From Euleptes europaea (lineage: Eukaryota > Chordata > Lepidosauria > Squamata > Sphaerodactylidae), in the NCBI RefSeq assembly GCF_029931775.1, contig NC_079325.1, positions 25,711,461-25,775,460 on the forward strand: a DNA stretch of 64,000 nucleotides. Reading direction: 5' to 3'. The notes under the pieces were generated by a model that was not told the origin of the DNA, made no database searches, and worked only from the letters and a program-made list of their open reading frames with translations. The position numbers and the translations under genes were made by a program. Shown piece after piece: positions 12,018 through 22,666 of the stretch. Each line of letters opens with the position of its first letter. Position 1 is the first letter of the stretch.

Positions 12018-12357
12018 CCTCCTAGCCCATTAATTCTTAAAAGAGGGCATATGGCTTTCCGTGGGGTGGGCAAACTACAATTCTTGGGAGGCATTCAGAA
12101 CTTAAAAACCACTGTTTTAGCCAACAAGAGGAACACAACCCATCACGAAGAGTAATGCAAAGAATGCTAATTTGAATCAAGTACCTGTGAATGACTGGAG
12201 CCACCAATTGGATGGAGTTAGGCTACAGATGCTTCATACCTATTTAGAAGAAAGAATAAGAAACATTTCTACCATCAATGAGATATTTAAGCAAGGTCGT
12301 AGGCAAAGGGAAAGATTCCACATTCACCTATAAGTTTTCTGTCACCTATAAGATTCC

Positions 12358-12554
12358 CCGTGGTGCAGAGTGGTAAGCTGCAGTACTGCAGACCAAACTC
12401 TGCTCACGACCTGAGTTTGATCCCAACGGAAGTTGGTTTCAGGTAGCTGGCTCAAGGTTGACTCAGCCTTCCATCCTACCGAGGGGGATGCGATGTCACC
12501 CCATGGGTCAGGAATGACCCGGTGCTTGCACAGGGAACCTTTACCTTTTACCTT
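12358..12554 (+). repeat. tRNA-derived SINE with 11-bp TSD
   Basis: The head 'CCGTGGTGCAGAGTGGTAAG' and B-box 'GAGTTTGATCC' show tRNA ancestry. The 3' end is 'CTTTACCTTTTACCTTT'. TATAAGATTCC is repeated at 12347-12357 and 12555-12565. The middle is shorter than in the fuller relative at 60557-60857, so this copy has an internal deletion. Confidence 0.8.
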
Positions 12555-12632
12555 TATAAGATTCCACATTCACCTATAGGCTTTCTGACACAACAGAGGT
12601 TTAGGAAGGCTTCAGGGTCCAGACAAGAGAGA

Positions 12633-12721
12633 GTTTCTCCAGGGAAACTGATCTCTATAGGCTGGAGATCAGTTGTAATAGCGGGAGATTTCCAGCTAGC
12701 ACCTGGAGGTTGGCAACCCTA
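12633..12721. mobile_element. hAT-type MITE, one half only
   Basis: Only the right portion of the family is present, from 'TTTCTCCAGGGAAACTGATC' to the end 'TTGGCAACCCTA'. The left terminal repeat is missing. Confidence 0.7.
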
Positions 12722-13573
12722 CATACCACCACGTTTATGGAATGTTGCCTACTAAAATTTGAGATCCATTCTTCATCCTGCTTCCTCTTCACACCTACTT
12801 TTTTCCATAGTTGGGCTTTGATGCTTGACAGGTGGGAAATGGACTATCATGTAATGGGGGAATAGTCTGTGCAAATCAGAAGGTAGGATTTTTGTGGGCC
12901 AGAGTCCAGAACCAGATTCTCCCCTAGCAACAGTTGCCAGTTAGCGGTAAACTTCCCAGTGGCGTTTACAGTTAAAAGGAGAAAATGAGTGTCAAAGCCT
13001 GCTAGTGCTATGGTATTTGCACTGCAGTCCCTGCAGCACAGGACGGTATGGAAGGATGAAGGCATATTTCTGATTCAGAGCCTTCTGACCATAGATCTTT
13101 ATGAAGAAATGTTTGGCAGCTCAGCTGAGAAGCCAGGTTTTATTTTAACCTTTAAGAATGACACCAATTTCACAGCTGTTAATGGTATGTGGATCTGACG
13201 CTTTCCAATGCAAATTATCCATCAAGGGCTAACAGGCTCACATAAATGGAGGGAGGGAGGAAAATCTCCATATTAATGTGCTAATATCTTTGTTCAGAAG
13301 TATCTAATTTTATGCTTAATCACATCACCTCCTTTGAGCCTGAAAAATTATAAGATTTTCAAAAAGCAGGACAAGGCTATGCAAGCTAAGGAGAAATTTT
13401 TGCTAGTCCACCAGTGTTCAGAAGCACTCACAGAGTCAGTGTGGGTCTGCAGTTTGGGAGAACAAACATGCTGAATCATTTGCAAGAATTCATTCCACTT
13501 CCCTCATTCTTTAAATATTTATTATTACATTTATACTCTGCATTTCTTCCATCCTAGAACTCGACCTTGAATA
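12722..13573. other. Intergenic stretch with no recognised gene
   Basis: Short open frames only; no supported feature. Confidence 0.4.
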
Positions 13574-13575
13574 TA

Positions 13576-13840
13576 CAAGCATACCTCGGAGATATTGTGG
13601 GTGTGGTCCCAGATCACCACAATAAAGTAAACATCGCAATATGGGCAATAGCATTATGTCTCTAAAATGTACCGTAATAATAATGAAAAAGTTTGAAATA
13701 TTGCAAGAATTACCAAAATGTGACCCAGAGACAGAAAGTGAGCACATTCTGTTTGGGAAAATGACACCGATAGACTTGCTCAAAAATGCAATATCTGCAC
13801 AGCGCAATAAAGCAAAGCGCGGTAAAACGAGGTGTGCCTG
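13576..13840. mobile_element. Tigger-like (pogo/Tc-mariner) MITE
   Basis: Terminal inverted repeats CAAGCATACCTCGG and CGAGGTGTGCCTG are flanked by TA on both sides (13574-13575, 13841-13842). Inner blocks such as 'CACCACAATAAAGTAAA', 'GACACCGATAGACTTGCT' and 'CGCAATAAAGCAAAGCGC' match, from memory, the ends of Tigger1-type elements in mammals. At 265 bp with no transposase frame it is an internally deleted, non-autonomous copy. Confidence 0.8.
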
Positions 13841-13842
13841 TA

Positions 13843-15118
13843 CTGTGCTCCCAAAAGGACTTCTATGCAGGTACTGGCTAGATCCACACTTGCTTAGCAA
13901 CAACAAGGTTACTGCATCATTCATGTGCCTTCCAACTATAACACCTTGCCAGGACCATACATATGAAGTTGCATTATACAACATCAACCCATTGTTCCCT
14001 CGGCTCACAATGGTCTCCTCTAACTGGCAGGGTCTCAAGAAGAGAACCAACACCTATTACCTGAGATAGAGATGTCAGGGTTGTGGAGATGAGCGATACA
14101 AAATTCTCCATACCCAGATTGCTCAGGGGGCAGGGGGAACCAAGAAGCCAGGCAGCCCACTTTCCTTATTTTGCTCTCACTCTGCACAATGTTTATAATC
14201 CCAGGGCTTCAGCAACAAGCAGAAAGCTTTCTAGGAATTCATAATGGCTCATTTTAACCTTTTGCTTGACTTGAAATCATAGCCAAAGAGTACTTGCTGT
14301 GTTTTTCTGTTAAGCAATGGGTTAAAGTGAGTACCGGTAATTATCAATTAATAGAGAAGCTTTTCCATTCTCTTTTTTTAATTAAGGAGTGATGTTCCTT
14401 TTTTTCCCCCATGAGCCTGTGATGGCTCTTGGTAGCCCTGACAAGTCATAGATCAGTCACAGGACTTTCTGAACTTAGGTAGGTAGCAACTGAAGGAGGC
14501 CTTTTCAGTGGTAATTACTAAACAGGTATGCAAAGGTGTTAATGTTATGATTTAGTGCCTCTTTTTTAGTCGTTAAGGTTTTTAAGTAATGGTGTGCTCT
14601 ATTATTGTAGTGGCTCTTTTGCTTTTACTGTATGCTCCTTTGATTTGTTTTTATTTATTGTTTGATATTGGTTTTATTGTTTTATTGTGTTGATTAATTG
14701 CAGATAGTATCTTGAGCTGTCTTTCTTGTCGGCTGCTTTGGAGACTTCCAGTAGAAAGGTGGCTTAAAAGTATTTGGAAAATACTAGTTAGTCCAATATA
14801 ATCTTTCCTTTTCAATTATCATCTTTCATTGCTATGCTATGCTTCCCAAGTTGTGGGAAGTTCAGGATAGCCTTTGCTCAGTCTGTTTAGGCCTGAATTG
14901 CCCATCATTTGATGACTGCAGTATCAAACTATGGCCTACATGCATGTATGAATAAAGTTTCCCCATCACTGTGCACCATCTCAAAAGCAATGCTTTCATA
15001 TGGGGTCAGTTCACATAACAAAATCTAAATTATGTTTTGCTAAATACATGCGGACCGCTAAAAATAGCAACCTTGTATCTTGCTGCCTCTGCAACGTATG
15101 ATAGAATTTACTTATATA
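13843..15118. other. Intergenic stretch with no recognised gene
   Basis: AT-rich; a patch near 14700-14770 (GAGCTGTCTTTCTTGTCGG followed by AGAAAGGTGGCTTAAAAG) looks like a decayed SINE or LINE tail. Nothing else. Confidence 0.4.
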
Positions 15119-15289
15119 ATGATTTCGGAAGCTGGTCATGGTTGACCCAGGTTAGTACTTGGATGGGAGACCATCAAAGAAGTCCGGGTTGCTGCACAGA
15201 GGCAGGCAATGGCAAACGACCTCTGAACGTCTCTTGCCTTGAAAACCCTATGGGGTTGCTATCAGTTGGCTGTGACTCAATGGCACTTC
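15119..15289 (+). repeat. 5S rRNA-derived SINE, diverged
   Basis: 'GATTTCGGAAGCTGGTCATG' and 'TTAGTACTTGGATGGGAGAC' are the internal promoter portion of 5S rRNA. The body has 'GCAATGGCAAACGACCTCTG' and the end 'GTGACTCAATGGCACTT' is BovB-like. The 5' part is lost. Confidence 0.75.
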
Positions 15290-16724
15290 CCACCATTGAT
15301 CTCATGGCATTTCCCCACCAACATTGCATGTCATTGCCTGGCCATGTCATTGCCAAGCGCAGCAAGCCAAAAAAGGCATTTTTGAGGAAAACCCTGTGGA
15401 ATTCCCCCTAGAGCTCCATGGGGCTATGCTACCTTTTTGCAGGCGTAACTCCGTGGCTGCAAAAAGGGGAGTTCCTGGGATGAAAGGGCTTTGGGAGCTG
15501 ACTAACATCAGCTCCGCCCCCAGGAACGCCCCATTGATGCCAGTGTGAGGCCTTGCGCCGGAATATCGCTGCCAGTGAGGAAGCGCCGGCACCCAAGCTT
15601 CACACTGCTGCGCAGCTACCCTATGCCAGCAAAAGTGCCCCTGCACCAGCGTCCGTGCCCACTTGGCCGGCGCAAGTGGCATTTATGCCAGCACAGGAGT
15701 CATGTCGCCTCCTCAACAGCTTCACCCTCTCCTTTCAGGATTGCTCGGAAAGAGATAGGTAAGCTCTACCACATGTTGAAAGCAGGATACCAAAGCACTT
15801 TCAGTGACAGACTCATTGTTAGCTTCAGCTGGTAGTCATTTTGTGTAGAGTGACTATGGGATGCATGTGCATGTACAGTATGAGCGTCCCATGAATTGGG
15901 GAAACAAACCACTGAAGAAGACTTCTGCTTTTTCCAGTTGTCAAGGGTGAAGGGAACAGCTATAGTAGCCCAGGCACTTTTATTCTCAAACATAATAGGG
16001 AATGACTCTTCTTAATAAATAAATAAATAAATAAATATTTGAAACCAAGCAGCCTCCTTGACTTAGCTCTAGAAGTGTATCCAAAAGATCTTCTGTTCTA
16101 TAATTGGCTCTATGTCAGGATATTCCAGCTCGTGTCTCTCTGTAATTTTGATTAGTATTTCAGTGATTTGATGATATATCAATATTACATCAAAGCAGCG
16201 GGGGGGGTGAAAAACATGGCGAGGGAGCCCAGAGAAGGAGGCTTCTTTTTTAGTGAGTTTCAGCAGTGTGTGTATGATGGAGAATCTCCCACCTCCCCCT
16301 TTTCTTTTGTGCAATTCACAGGAACAAAAGGAGAACTTGCCTCTATACCATCCATTCTAGTCAGTTTCAGCAGCATGCACAGGACGGAGAATCTCCCACC
16401 ACCACTTTTACTTTTGTTGATGCAACTCTGTACTCCATTTTGCAAGAAGCGTTGTGAAATGGCCACTCGTGGGAGGGGGGGAGAGGGGAGGGGGCGGGGT
16501 GACGTTTTTGTCAGAGTAAGCGCTGCCAGTGACAATGCAGAGTAAACTACTGCCAATGACAATGCAGCGTTTAAAGGGGCAGAGACTCAGGCGCTTCCTG
16601 ATTTCTGCAAGTGATTATGCTGTGCTCCTGAGACTCCCAGGACTTTATTCACAACAAGCAACACCCATGCATAAGGTTTTCCAGTCTCGGGATATAAAAG
16701 TGTGAGACACGAGAGGAACGAACC
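15290..16724. other. Intergenic stretch with simple repeats and a local duplication
   Basis: An (AAAT)n run lies at about 16014-16037. Between about 16250 and 16430 two similar segments, each with 'GGAGAATCTCCCACC' after 'AGTTTCAGCAG', lie about 115 bp apart in the same orientation. A moderately GC-rich patch spans 15350-15730. No gene recognised. Confidence 0.45.
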
Positions 16725-16735
16725 AGGGACATACT

Positions 16736-16970
16736 GTGTGTGTGTGTGTTAAGTGCCATCAAGTTGCTTCCGACTCATGACGACCCTATGAATGAAAGTC
16801 CTCCAAAATGTCCTATCTTTGACAGCCTTGTTCAGATCTTGCAAACTGAAGGCTGTGGCTTCCTTCATTGAGTCCATCCATCTCTTGTTGGGTCTTCCTC
16901 TTTTCCTGCTGCCCTCAACTTTTCCCAGCATGACTGTCTTTCCCAGTGACTCTTGTCGTCTCACGACGTT
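16736..16970 (-). repeat. BovB (RTE) LINE 3' end with 11-bp TSD
   Basis: On the minus strand about 70 codons run 'SLGKTVMLGKVEGSRKRGR', 'NKRWMDSMKEAT' and 'AVKDRTFWRTFIHRV', which I recognise as the C-terminal end of BovB-type ORFs. The tail is the BovB-like 'AACTTGATGGCACTTAACAC' followed by (CA)n. AGGGACATACT is present at 16725-16735 and 16971-16981. This is a 5'-truncated insertion of about 235 bp and still has an open frame across its length. Confidence 0.8.
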
Positions 16971-17019
16971 AGGGACATACTAACCAGGCATAAACGCCCC
17001 GTCTCATGTATCTGTCGCA

Positions 17020-17206
17020 CCTTTTATCCCACCCTTCCTCTGGGGGCACTGTACATGGTCCTCCCCTTCTCCATTTTATCCTCACAACAACCTGTGAGGC
17101 AGGCTGGGCTGAGAAAGAGATATTGGCCCAAGGTCACTCAGCGAGCTTTATGGCTGATTGGGGATGTGAACCTGGGTCTTCCCACTCTGAACACTCCACC
17201 ACACTA
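17020..17206 (-). repeat. tRNA-derived SINE, reverse orientation
   Basis: In reverse it carries the tail block 'TCCATTTTATCCTCACAACA', the body 'GGCCCAAGGTCACTCAGC' and a head ending 'CACTCCACCACACTA'. Diverged Sauria-type copy. Confidence 0.65.
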
Positions 17207-19205
17207 GGAAAAATAACTTCTCAGAGACCAGGGAACTGTGAAGAACAACAGCTCAAGCAACTTGCAATAACAGAAGTACAAAATTAGGACAGTGATTTAC
17301 CAGGGACAGGGATCAGAGGATTGAGATTGCCCCAATAAATGGCTACAGTTGTAGCACTCGCCCTTACCCAGTAATGCAGAACACCTCTGATAAAATAATG
17401 AATCACATTTGTAATCCAATAGGAGTTAAATCCTATTTTATCCTTCCTCCAGGCCAGCAACCACTTGTAGGCCATTTTTGACTGGGAGGGAAAGCACTAG
17501 CCATGTATTTCCAGGACTTGACAAACCTGGTTTTTCTGCTGTAGTTACATTTTAAAATAAAGAGTTTAGAGCACACTCCTATAAGAAAAGGCTGGGGAAG
17601 TTGGAGATGTTTACTCTTGGAATGAAACAGCAAAAAGCAGCAAGGCAGTTTTAACAATTATGAATGATGCGGAGAGAGAAGATTATCAGTCTATAATAGG
17701 TTCCCTCCCCAATCCATCCCGCTCATTACTGTCAAATGATAGGTGGGTAGCATAGCTAAGGGCCATATCGTTCTTGTGTTCTGTGCAGCACCTAGCACCC
17801 TGCAGAAAGTAAACAAACCCTTCATTGCAGCGGCAGTAACAATAGCCATGGTAAACCTGAGTCCAGCAGGCCCTCCTACAAGGCCCAAAGTTCCCTCGTT
17901 GCTAAGAAAGGACACCAGCACGAACAGATCACTTCTGCAGGAAGGAGCCCTAAATCCCTAAGCAAAGAAACAGATCTTACATTATGCAGAGAAAGCCCAA
18001 GTCATTGTGTCCTGGTGGGTTCTGCCTGTCCCGTTTGCATTCCTCGCTTGTTACTATCAACTCTACAGGCACATGCACGCAGTGTCCAAGCAGGCAGACA
18101 TTACAAAGAGCGTGGAGCAGGCTAGGGAGGTAGGAGAGAGTGTCTCAGGTCCTGTTTGTTTAAACGGGACCGACGTGCTGGGAATTATGTGGGGAACAAA
18201 TCGGTGAAGCACGCCTAACTCTTGAAGCAATGCAGTTGCTCATGTCCATCCCCAGTGGAGGGAACTGGTTGTTCAGAGCTGGGGGAGGGGGGGGGATAAA
18301 ATCGACAATGATGTTGCTTCACCAGGGATGAGGAGAGCCACCCCACTTACTCCACTCAGCATATGGCAGCTTCCCTGCTGAATTTCAGAGCTTAAAATGT
18401 ATAAAAGTGGGTATTTAGGAGGGCAAGGGCAGTCCTGCTATTCCTTCAGATCTGAATATTATGGGAAGGAAAAATGAATCACAGAAGACACTGTTTTGTT
18501 GTTTGCAATGTAATTTCCAGTATATCCAAAAGCAGACTTTTCTCTCGCCCATGAAACTAGAATTGGCTGTGTGTATTCTTACCACCCATTATCCAAATTT
18601 TGCCTTCATTGCTTTATTGATGCTGATTGCAATGTGCATAAGCTTGTTAGCCCTATTGTTAGTAAACCATTGCATTCATTCATTCACTGAGAGTTGTGCA
18701 TTTTACATAATTGGTTGCAGACCTAAGATTTGGATTTTTGGTGATGATGGAGAAGTACAGGGAGAACAGAAGGAGTGAAGGGCATGGTCAGTGGGGATGA
18801 GTGAGCTCTTGGGGCAGAAGCCTGGGAACTGCAGCCATAGGAAGTAGCAGGGTGATGCTGAGAGCCATGAAATTCCTTCGACCCTTGATCACTAACAGTC
18901 CTGGTTGCATCCTCCTCCGGTTGTCTCCCAAGGCTCAGGGTCTTTTGCACCAGACTCCAAATTCAGTAGTGTTAAACATCTCCAGACCCAAGGTCAACTT
19001 TAACCCCTAGGTGGTAACAAGGGATCCATTGACCATGTGACTAAAAGTCACGTGCTTCAGCATTGTGTAAAAGACACTGAAGCTGCCTGTGCTGTCTGAG
19101 CATGTGTGGAGAGAAAGGTAGGATGCATGGCACCCTTGCTCTTTACCCATGTGCAATAGCAGGACACAAAAATAGCCCTCCCACACAAACACAAAAACAG
19201 CAATC
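17207..19205. other. Intergenic stretch with no recognised gene
   Basis: Short open frames only. A 27-base block at 17290-17316 recurs almost unchanged at 49674-49700, so an unidentified repeat is probably present. A poly-G patch lies near 18280. Confidence 0.4.
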
Positions 19206-19210
19206 CCACA

Positions 19211-19433
19211 GGGGCTTGCAGCCAGCCTCCAGGTGGTGGCTGGAGATCTCCTGGCATTACAGCTGATCTCCAGGAGACAGAGATCAGTTCACCTGGAGAA
19301 AATGGCTGCTTCGGAAGGTGGACTCTGTGGCATTATACTCCATTGAAGTCCCTCCCTGCCCCAAACCCTGCCCTCCTCAGACTCCACCCCCCAAAATCCC
19401 TAGGTCTTTCCCAACCTGCAGCTGGCAACCCTA
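19211..19433. mobile_element. hAT-type MITE
   Basis: The body has 'GGCTGGAGATCTCCTGGCAT' and 'CACCTGGAGAAAATGGCTGC', and the right end is GCTGGCAACCCTA. The left terminal repeat is blurred (GGCTTGCAGCCAGCC) and no clear target duplication is visible. Confidence 0.7.
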
Positions 19434-20470
19434 TGCTGCAACCATCAGGTTGAAGGCCACTATGCTAGAGTAATTAGATGTAAATGAAGTCGTTTGACAC
19501 CAGTTACACAGAATATTTATGTCAAAGTGGGGGTTTTGACCAATGAATGGTACACAGGGATGAGAAAAGCTGCAATTAAACTGTATGTGCCCAAATTCCC
19601 ACTTCTGCATAACTATGCAATGTAACAGTTCAGGAGCCTTCCCTTGTTGCACCTGGTTACTCCACTGCATGTGCAGCCATCTGGTGAACATGTGGACTAT
19701 ACTGCCAGTCTTCTCAAACTGGGTTGTTACTTGCATCTGTCTCACATCTTCATCTAAGATGGCTCACGTAAGAATGCCACTACCAGGTTTGTTTGAGGTT
19801 TTCTTGTTTGTTTAAGTATATGAGAGAAAAGGATGGACATTCATTCACTGCGATGCCACCTCACAACCAAAATTCTTGAGGCCTTGTACCCATTATCATG
19901 CACAAATAAAAGCCTACAATGATCCATAAAAACTAAAAGCAATACAAGCAGCAGCAACAACATAATTCTAAATTGCAAATAGATGTTAGGTCCCATGATT
20001 CTGATTACTGAGAGTTGTACCTTTGATATTCATTCTTCCTCTGGGTCTGCTTTCAGTGGCTTCCCCCCTTTCCCCTGTCCAAATCGCCTGGGACTGTTTA
20101 TGAAATTATTACCATGGGAACAAAATCAGAATCCAGATAGCAGCATATTGAATCACACTTCTCCCTACTCTGGAATGTGAATAATACTGGAATGGACACA
20201 CCACATTTACCTCTCTGTTGATTTTGAATCTACTGGCTTAGTCACTTGACCGCATTCAGGATGCAGTGAATGCTGGGCAGAGCCCTTCAAGTGCTCGCAA
20301 GTTAATGCTGTGCGACCTCAGGAAAAGAAATCCTCATTGACTGGTCATATTAACTGGTTCACTATCCCTCTCAATACAACTAACAGCAAGAAGTGTGCAT
20401 CAAGCAAAAAGGGAAATGATTTCCTAATTTTAAAAAAGATTTTGGAACATTTTCATATAATCTTAGAGTA
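19434..20470. other. Intergenic stretch with no recognised gene
   Basis: AT-rich with short open frames; no family recognised. Confidence 0.4.
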
Positions 20471-20640
20471 TATAGTGCTTAGTGTGTCAGGCTACCATCT
20501 AGGAGACCCAGGTTCAAATCCCCATTCTGCTGTGGAAGCTCAGTGGCTAGCCTTGAACCAATCATTGTCTCTTAGCCTACTTCTCAGGCTTGTTGTAGGA
20601 ATAAAATGGTGGAGGTCTATTTCCTCTTTCCCCTCTTGCA
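20471..20640 (+). repeat. tRNA-derived SINE (Sauria type), diverged
   Basis: 'TAGTGCTTAGTGTGTCAGG', B-box-like 'GGTTCAAATCCCC' and tail-like 'GGAATAAAATGGTGGAGG' are in the family order. Confidence 0.65.
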
Positions 20641-20813
20641 CAGTACAGATGAATCAAATAAGATCCAAGGCAAGTGCGAATGAGGCTCATGCTCAAAGCA
20701 TAAAGTATGATGAGTGTGTCTATATTATATTAACACAACTGCAAAGAGAATGGAAAATCTGTACAGAGAGAGTTTCCTCAGGGTTAGTAGTGACAGAATG
20801 ATGTGTCACCACT

Positions 20814-20903
20814 GTGTGTGTTAAGTGCTGTCAAGTCGTTTCCGACTCATGGCGACCCTATGAATCAATGTCCTCCAAAGTGTCCTATCCTTAACAGCCT
20901 TGC
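20814..20903 (-). repeat. Short BovB 3' end with 8-bp TSD
   Basis: A reversed BovB tail: (TG)n, then 'TTAAGTGCTGTCAAGTCG' and 'GACTCATGGCGACCCTATG'. TCACCACT lies on both sides (20806-20813 and 20904-20911), so this 90-bp fragment is a complete, heavily 5'-truncated insertion. Confidence 0.7.
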
Positions 20904-20962
20904 TCACCACTACATCTTTCTTTTTCTTTTTTATATTAAATTATTTGATATCATTACCAGAG

Positions 20963-21160
20963 GGAAGGTGGCATGGTGTAGCCCAATCTCGTCGGATCTC
21001 AGAAGCTAAGCAGAGTCAGTACTTGGAAGGGAGACCACCAAGGAAGACTCTGCCAAGGAAGGCAATGTCATACCACCTCAGCTTCTCGCTTGCCTAGAAA
21101 GCCCCTTTCTGGGATTGCCATAAATCAGTTATGACTTGAGTGCACTTTGTGTGTGTGTGT
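20963..21160 (+). repeat. 5S rRNA-derived SINE
   Basis: 'CAATCTCGTCGGATCTCAG' and 'AAGCTAAGCAGAGTCAGTAC' are 5S rRNA sequence. The tail 'AGTTATGACTTGAGTGCACT' with (GT)n is BovB-like. The middle differs from the sister copy that follows immediately. Confidence 0.75.
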
Positions 21161-21381
21161 ACCTGGATGGCCCAGGCTAGCCTGATCTCATCAGATCTCA
21201 GAAGCTAAGCAGGGTCAGCCATGGTTAGTATTTGGATGGGAGACCACCAAGGAATACCAGGGTTGCTGTGCAGAGGAAGGCACTGGCAAACCACCTCTGT
21301 TAGTCTCTTGCCATGAAAACCCTCAAAAGGGGGTCGCCATAAATCGGTTGCAACTTGATGGCACTTCACACACACACACAC
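21161..21381 (+). repeat. 5S rRNA-derived SINE, near full length
   Basis: It starts 'CTGGATGGCCCAGGCTAGC', then 'GATCTCATCAGATCTCAG' and 'TATTTGGATGGGAGACCACC' from 5S rRNA. A body with 'AGAGGAAGGCACTGGCAAAC' follows, and a BovB-like tail 'GCAACTTGATGGCACTTC' before (CA)n. The same layout occurs at 37042-37266. Confidence 0.85.
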
Positions 21382-21520
21382 AAAGTGCCTTCAAGTCGCA
21401 GCCGACTTATGGCGACCCCTTTTGGGGTTTTCATGGCAAGAGACTAACAGAGGTGGTTTGCCAGTGCCTTCCTCTGCACAGCAACCCTGGTATTCCTTGG
21501 TGGTCTCCCATCCAAATACC
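21382..21520 (-). repeat. 5S rRNA-derived SINE, tail-to-tail with its neighbour
   Basis: Reverse copy from its tail ('AAGTGCCTTCAAGTCGCAGC') back to 'GGTGGTCTCCCATCCAAATAC' in the 5S part. It meets the + copy at the shared (CA)n run, which makes a hairpin-forming inverted pair. Confidence 0.8.
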
Positions 21521-21790
21521 GTATCATCGTACTATGCCAAAGTCAGGTTATTCCATATGCACAGACACCACTAAAGAAAACGAGGCAGCAGCCAAGCACC
21601 CCACCATGCTGCCTGGATCTGGATCCGGCTGACAGCCGCCATTGCTGAGGGTAGAAGTAGCAGCAACCAGTAGCCCTCCAATGTACCTGGATCCAACTCC
21701 AGCTAAGTGATGCCCTCCTTCCAGCTGCCAACTAAAAATCTGATGTCCAAGGGAGAAGAGGCAGCTAGGCATATTTCCATCATGCCTAGA

Positions 21791-21996
21791 GGGGCTGTGG
21801 CTCAGTGGTAGAGCATCTGCTTGGCATGCAGAAAGTCCCAGGTTCAATCCCCGGCATCTCCAGTTAAAGGGACTAGGCGAGTAGGTGATGTGGAAGACCT
21901 CAGCCCGAGACCGTGGAGAACTGCTGCCGGTCTGAGTAGACAATACTGGCTTTGATGGACCAAGAGTCTGATTCAGTATAAGGCGGCTTCATGTGG
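21791..21996 (+). repeat. tRNA-derived SINE, well preserved
   Basis: The tRNA-like head has clear boxes: 'GTGGCTCAGTGGTAGAGCA' (A box) and 'CAGGTTCAATCCCCGGCAT' (B box). The body holds 'GTAGACAATACTGGC' and the end block 'AAGGCGGCTTCATGTGG'. Decayed relatives lie at 26523, 32627, 44155, 44455 and 45595. Confidence 0.8.
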
Positions 21997-22414
21997 CCAT
22001 GTGTGACTGTGGCCTGAGAACCTCCTTCACAAGCATCTTTCTAAATTCTATTGTAATTGGTACCTGTATTGGGTTTTAATTACTTTATGGTGCGACGGGT
22101 ACTTCTTTTTCTTAAATGTGGGGTTAAAAAAAAAAATAAGGAGCTCCTTTGGACAGCAGGTGCTCTTAGCAAAGACTTGGCACTGCCATCCTGGTGCAGG
22201 CCAAGCACATGTGTTCTTGTTGTCAAGCACACACACCTCATAGAATGCATGGGATTGCAGCGTGGTCTTGATCCCCCTGACCCCCACCCCGAAAAATTAA
22301 CTTTTTCAGAAGAAAAAAAAAAAAGAATGATTCTTGTCGAAGGCCTTCATGGTCAGAGTTCATTGGTTCTTGTAGGTTATCCAGGCTGTGGGACCGAGGT
22401 CTTGGTATTTTCTT

Positions 22415-22457
22415 TCCTGACGTTTCGCCAGCCACTGTGGCGGGCATCTTCAGAGGA
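22415..22457 (-). ncRNA. Hammerhead-like ribozyme motif (minus copy)
   Basis: On the minus strand: UCCU, then CUGAAGA, a U, a GC-rich hairpin (GCCCGCC with GGCUGGC, one mismatch), GAAAC, GUC, AGGA. UCCU and AGGA pair as stem I. The expected core residues CUGANGA, GAAA and NUH are present. One extra base sits between CUGAAGA and stem II compared with the textbook consensus, so activity is unproven. Confidence 0.5.
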
Positions 22458-22666
22458 GTAACGCTGAAGGACAGTGTCTCTCAAGTGTCAAGTGTGTAGG
22501 AAGAGTAATATATAGTCAGAAAGGGGTTGGGTTTGAGCTGAATCATTGTCCTGCAGGATACTTTTTGATACTTTTTGCAGGACAATGATTCAGCTCAAAC
22601 CCAACCCCTTTCTGACTATATATTACTCTTCCCACACACTTGAGAGACACTGTCCTTCAGCGTTAC

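Noticed and set aside
13511-14053. Open frame of 180 codons (-), and one of 142 codons (+) at 13641-14069
   Set aside because: Both run across the Tigger-type MITE and into flanking sequence. No resemblance to pogo transposase or to other proteins.
20963-21520. 5S rRNA genes
   Set aside because: The 5S-like parts are incomplete and diverged, and are joined to a SINE body and BovB-like tail. They are SINEs.
21791-21870. A functional tRNA gene
   Set aside because: A and B boxes are good, but the sequence does not close into a full cloverleaf and runs straight into the SINE body.
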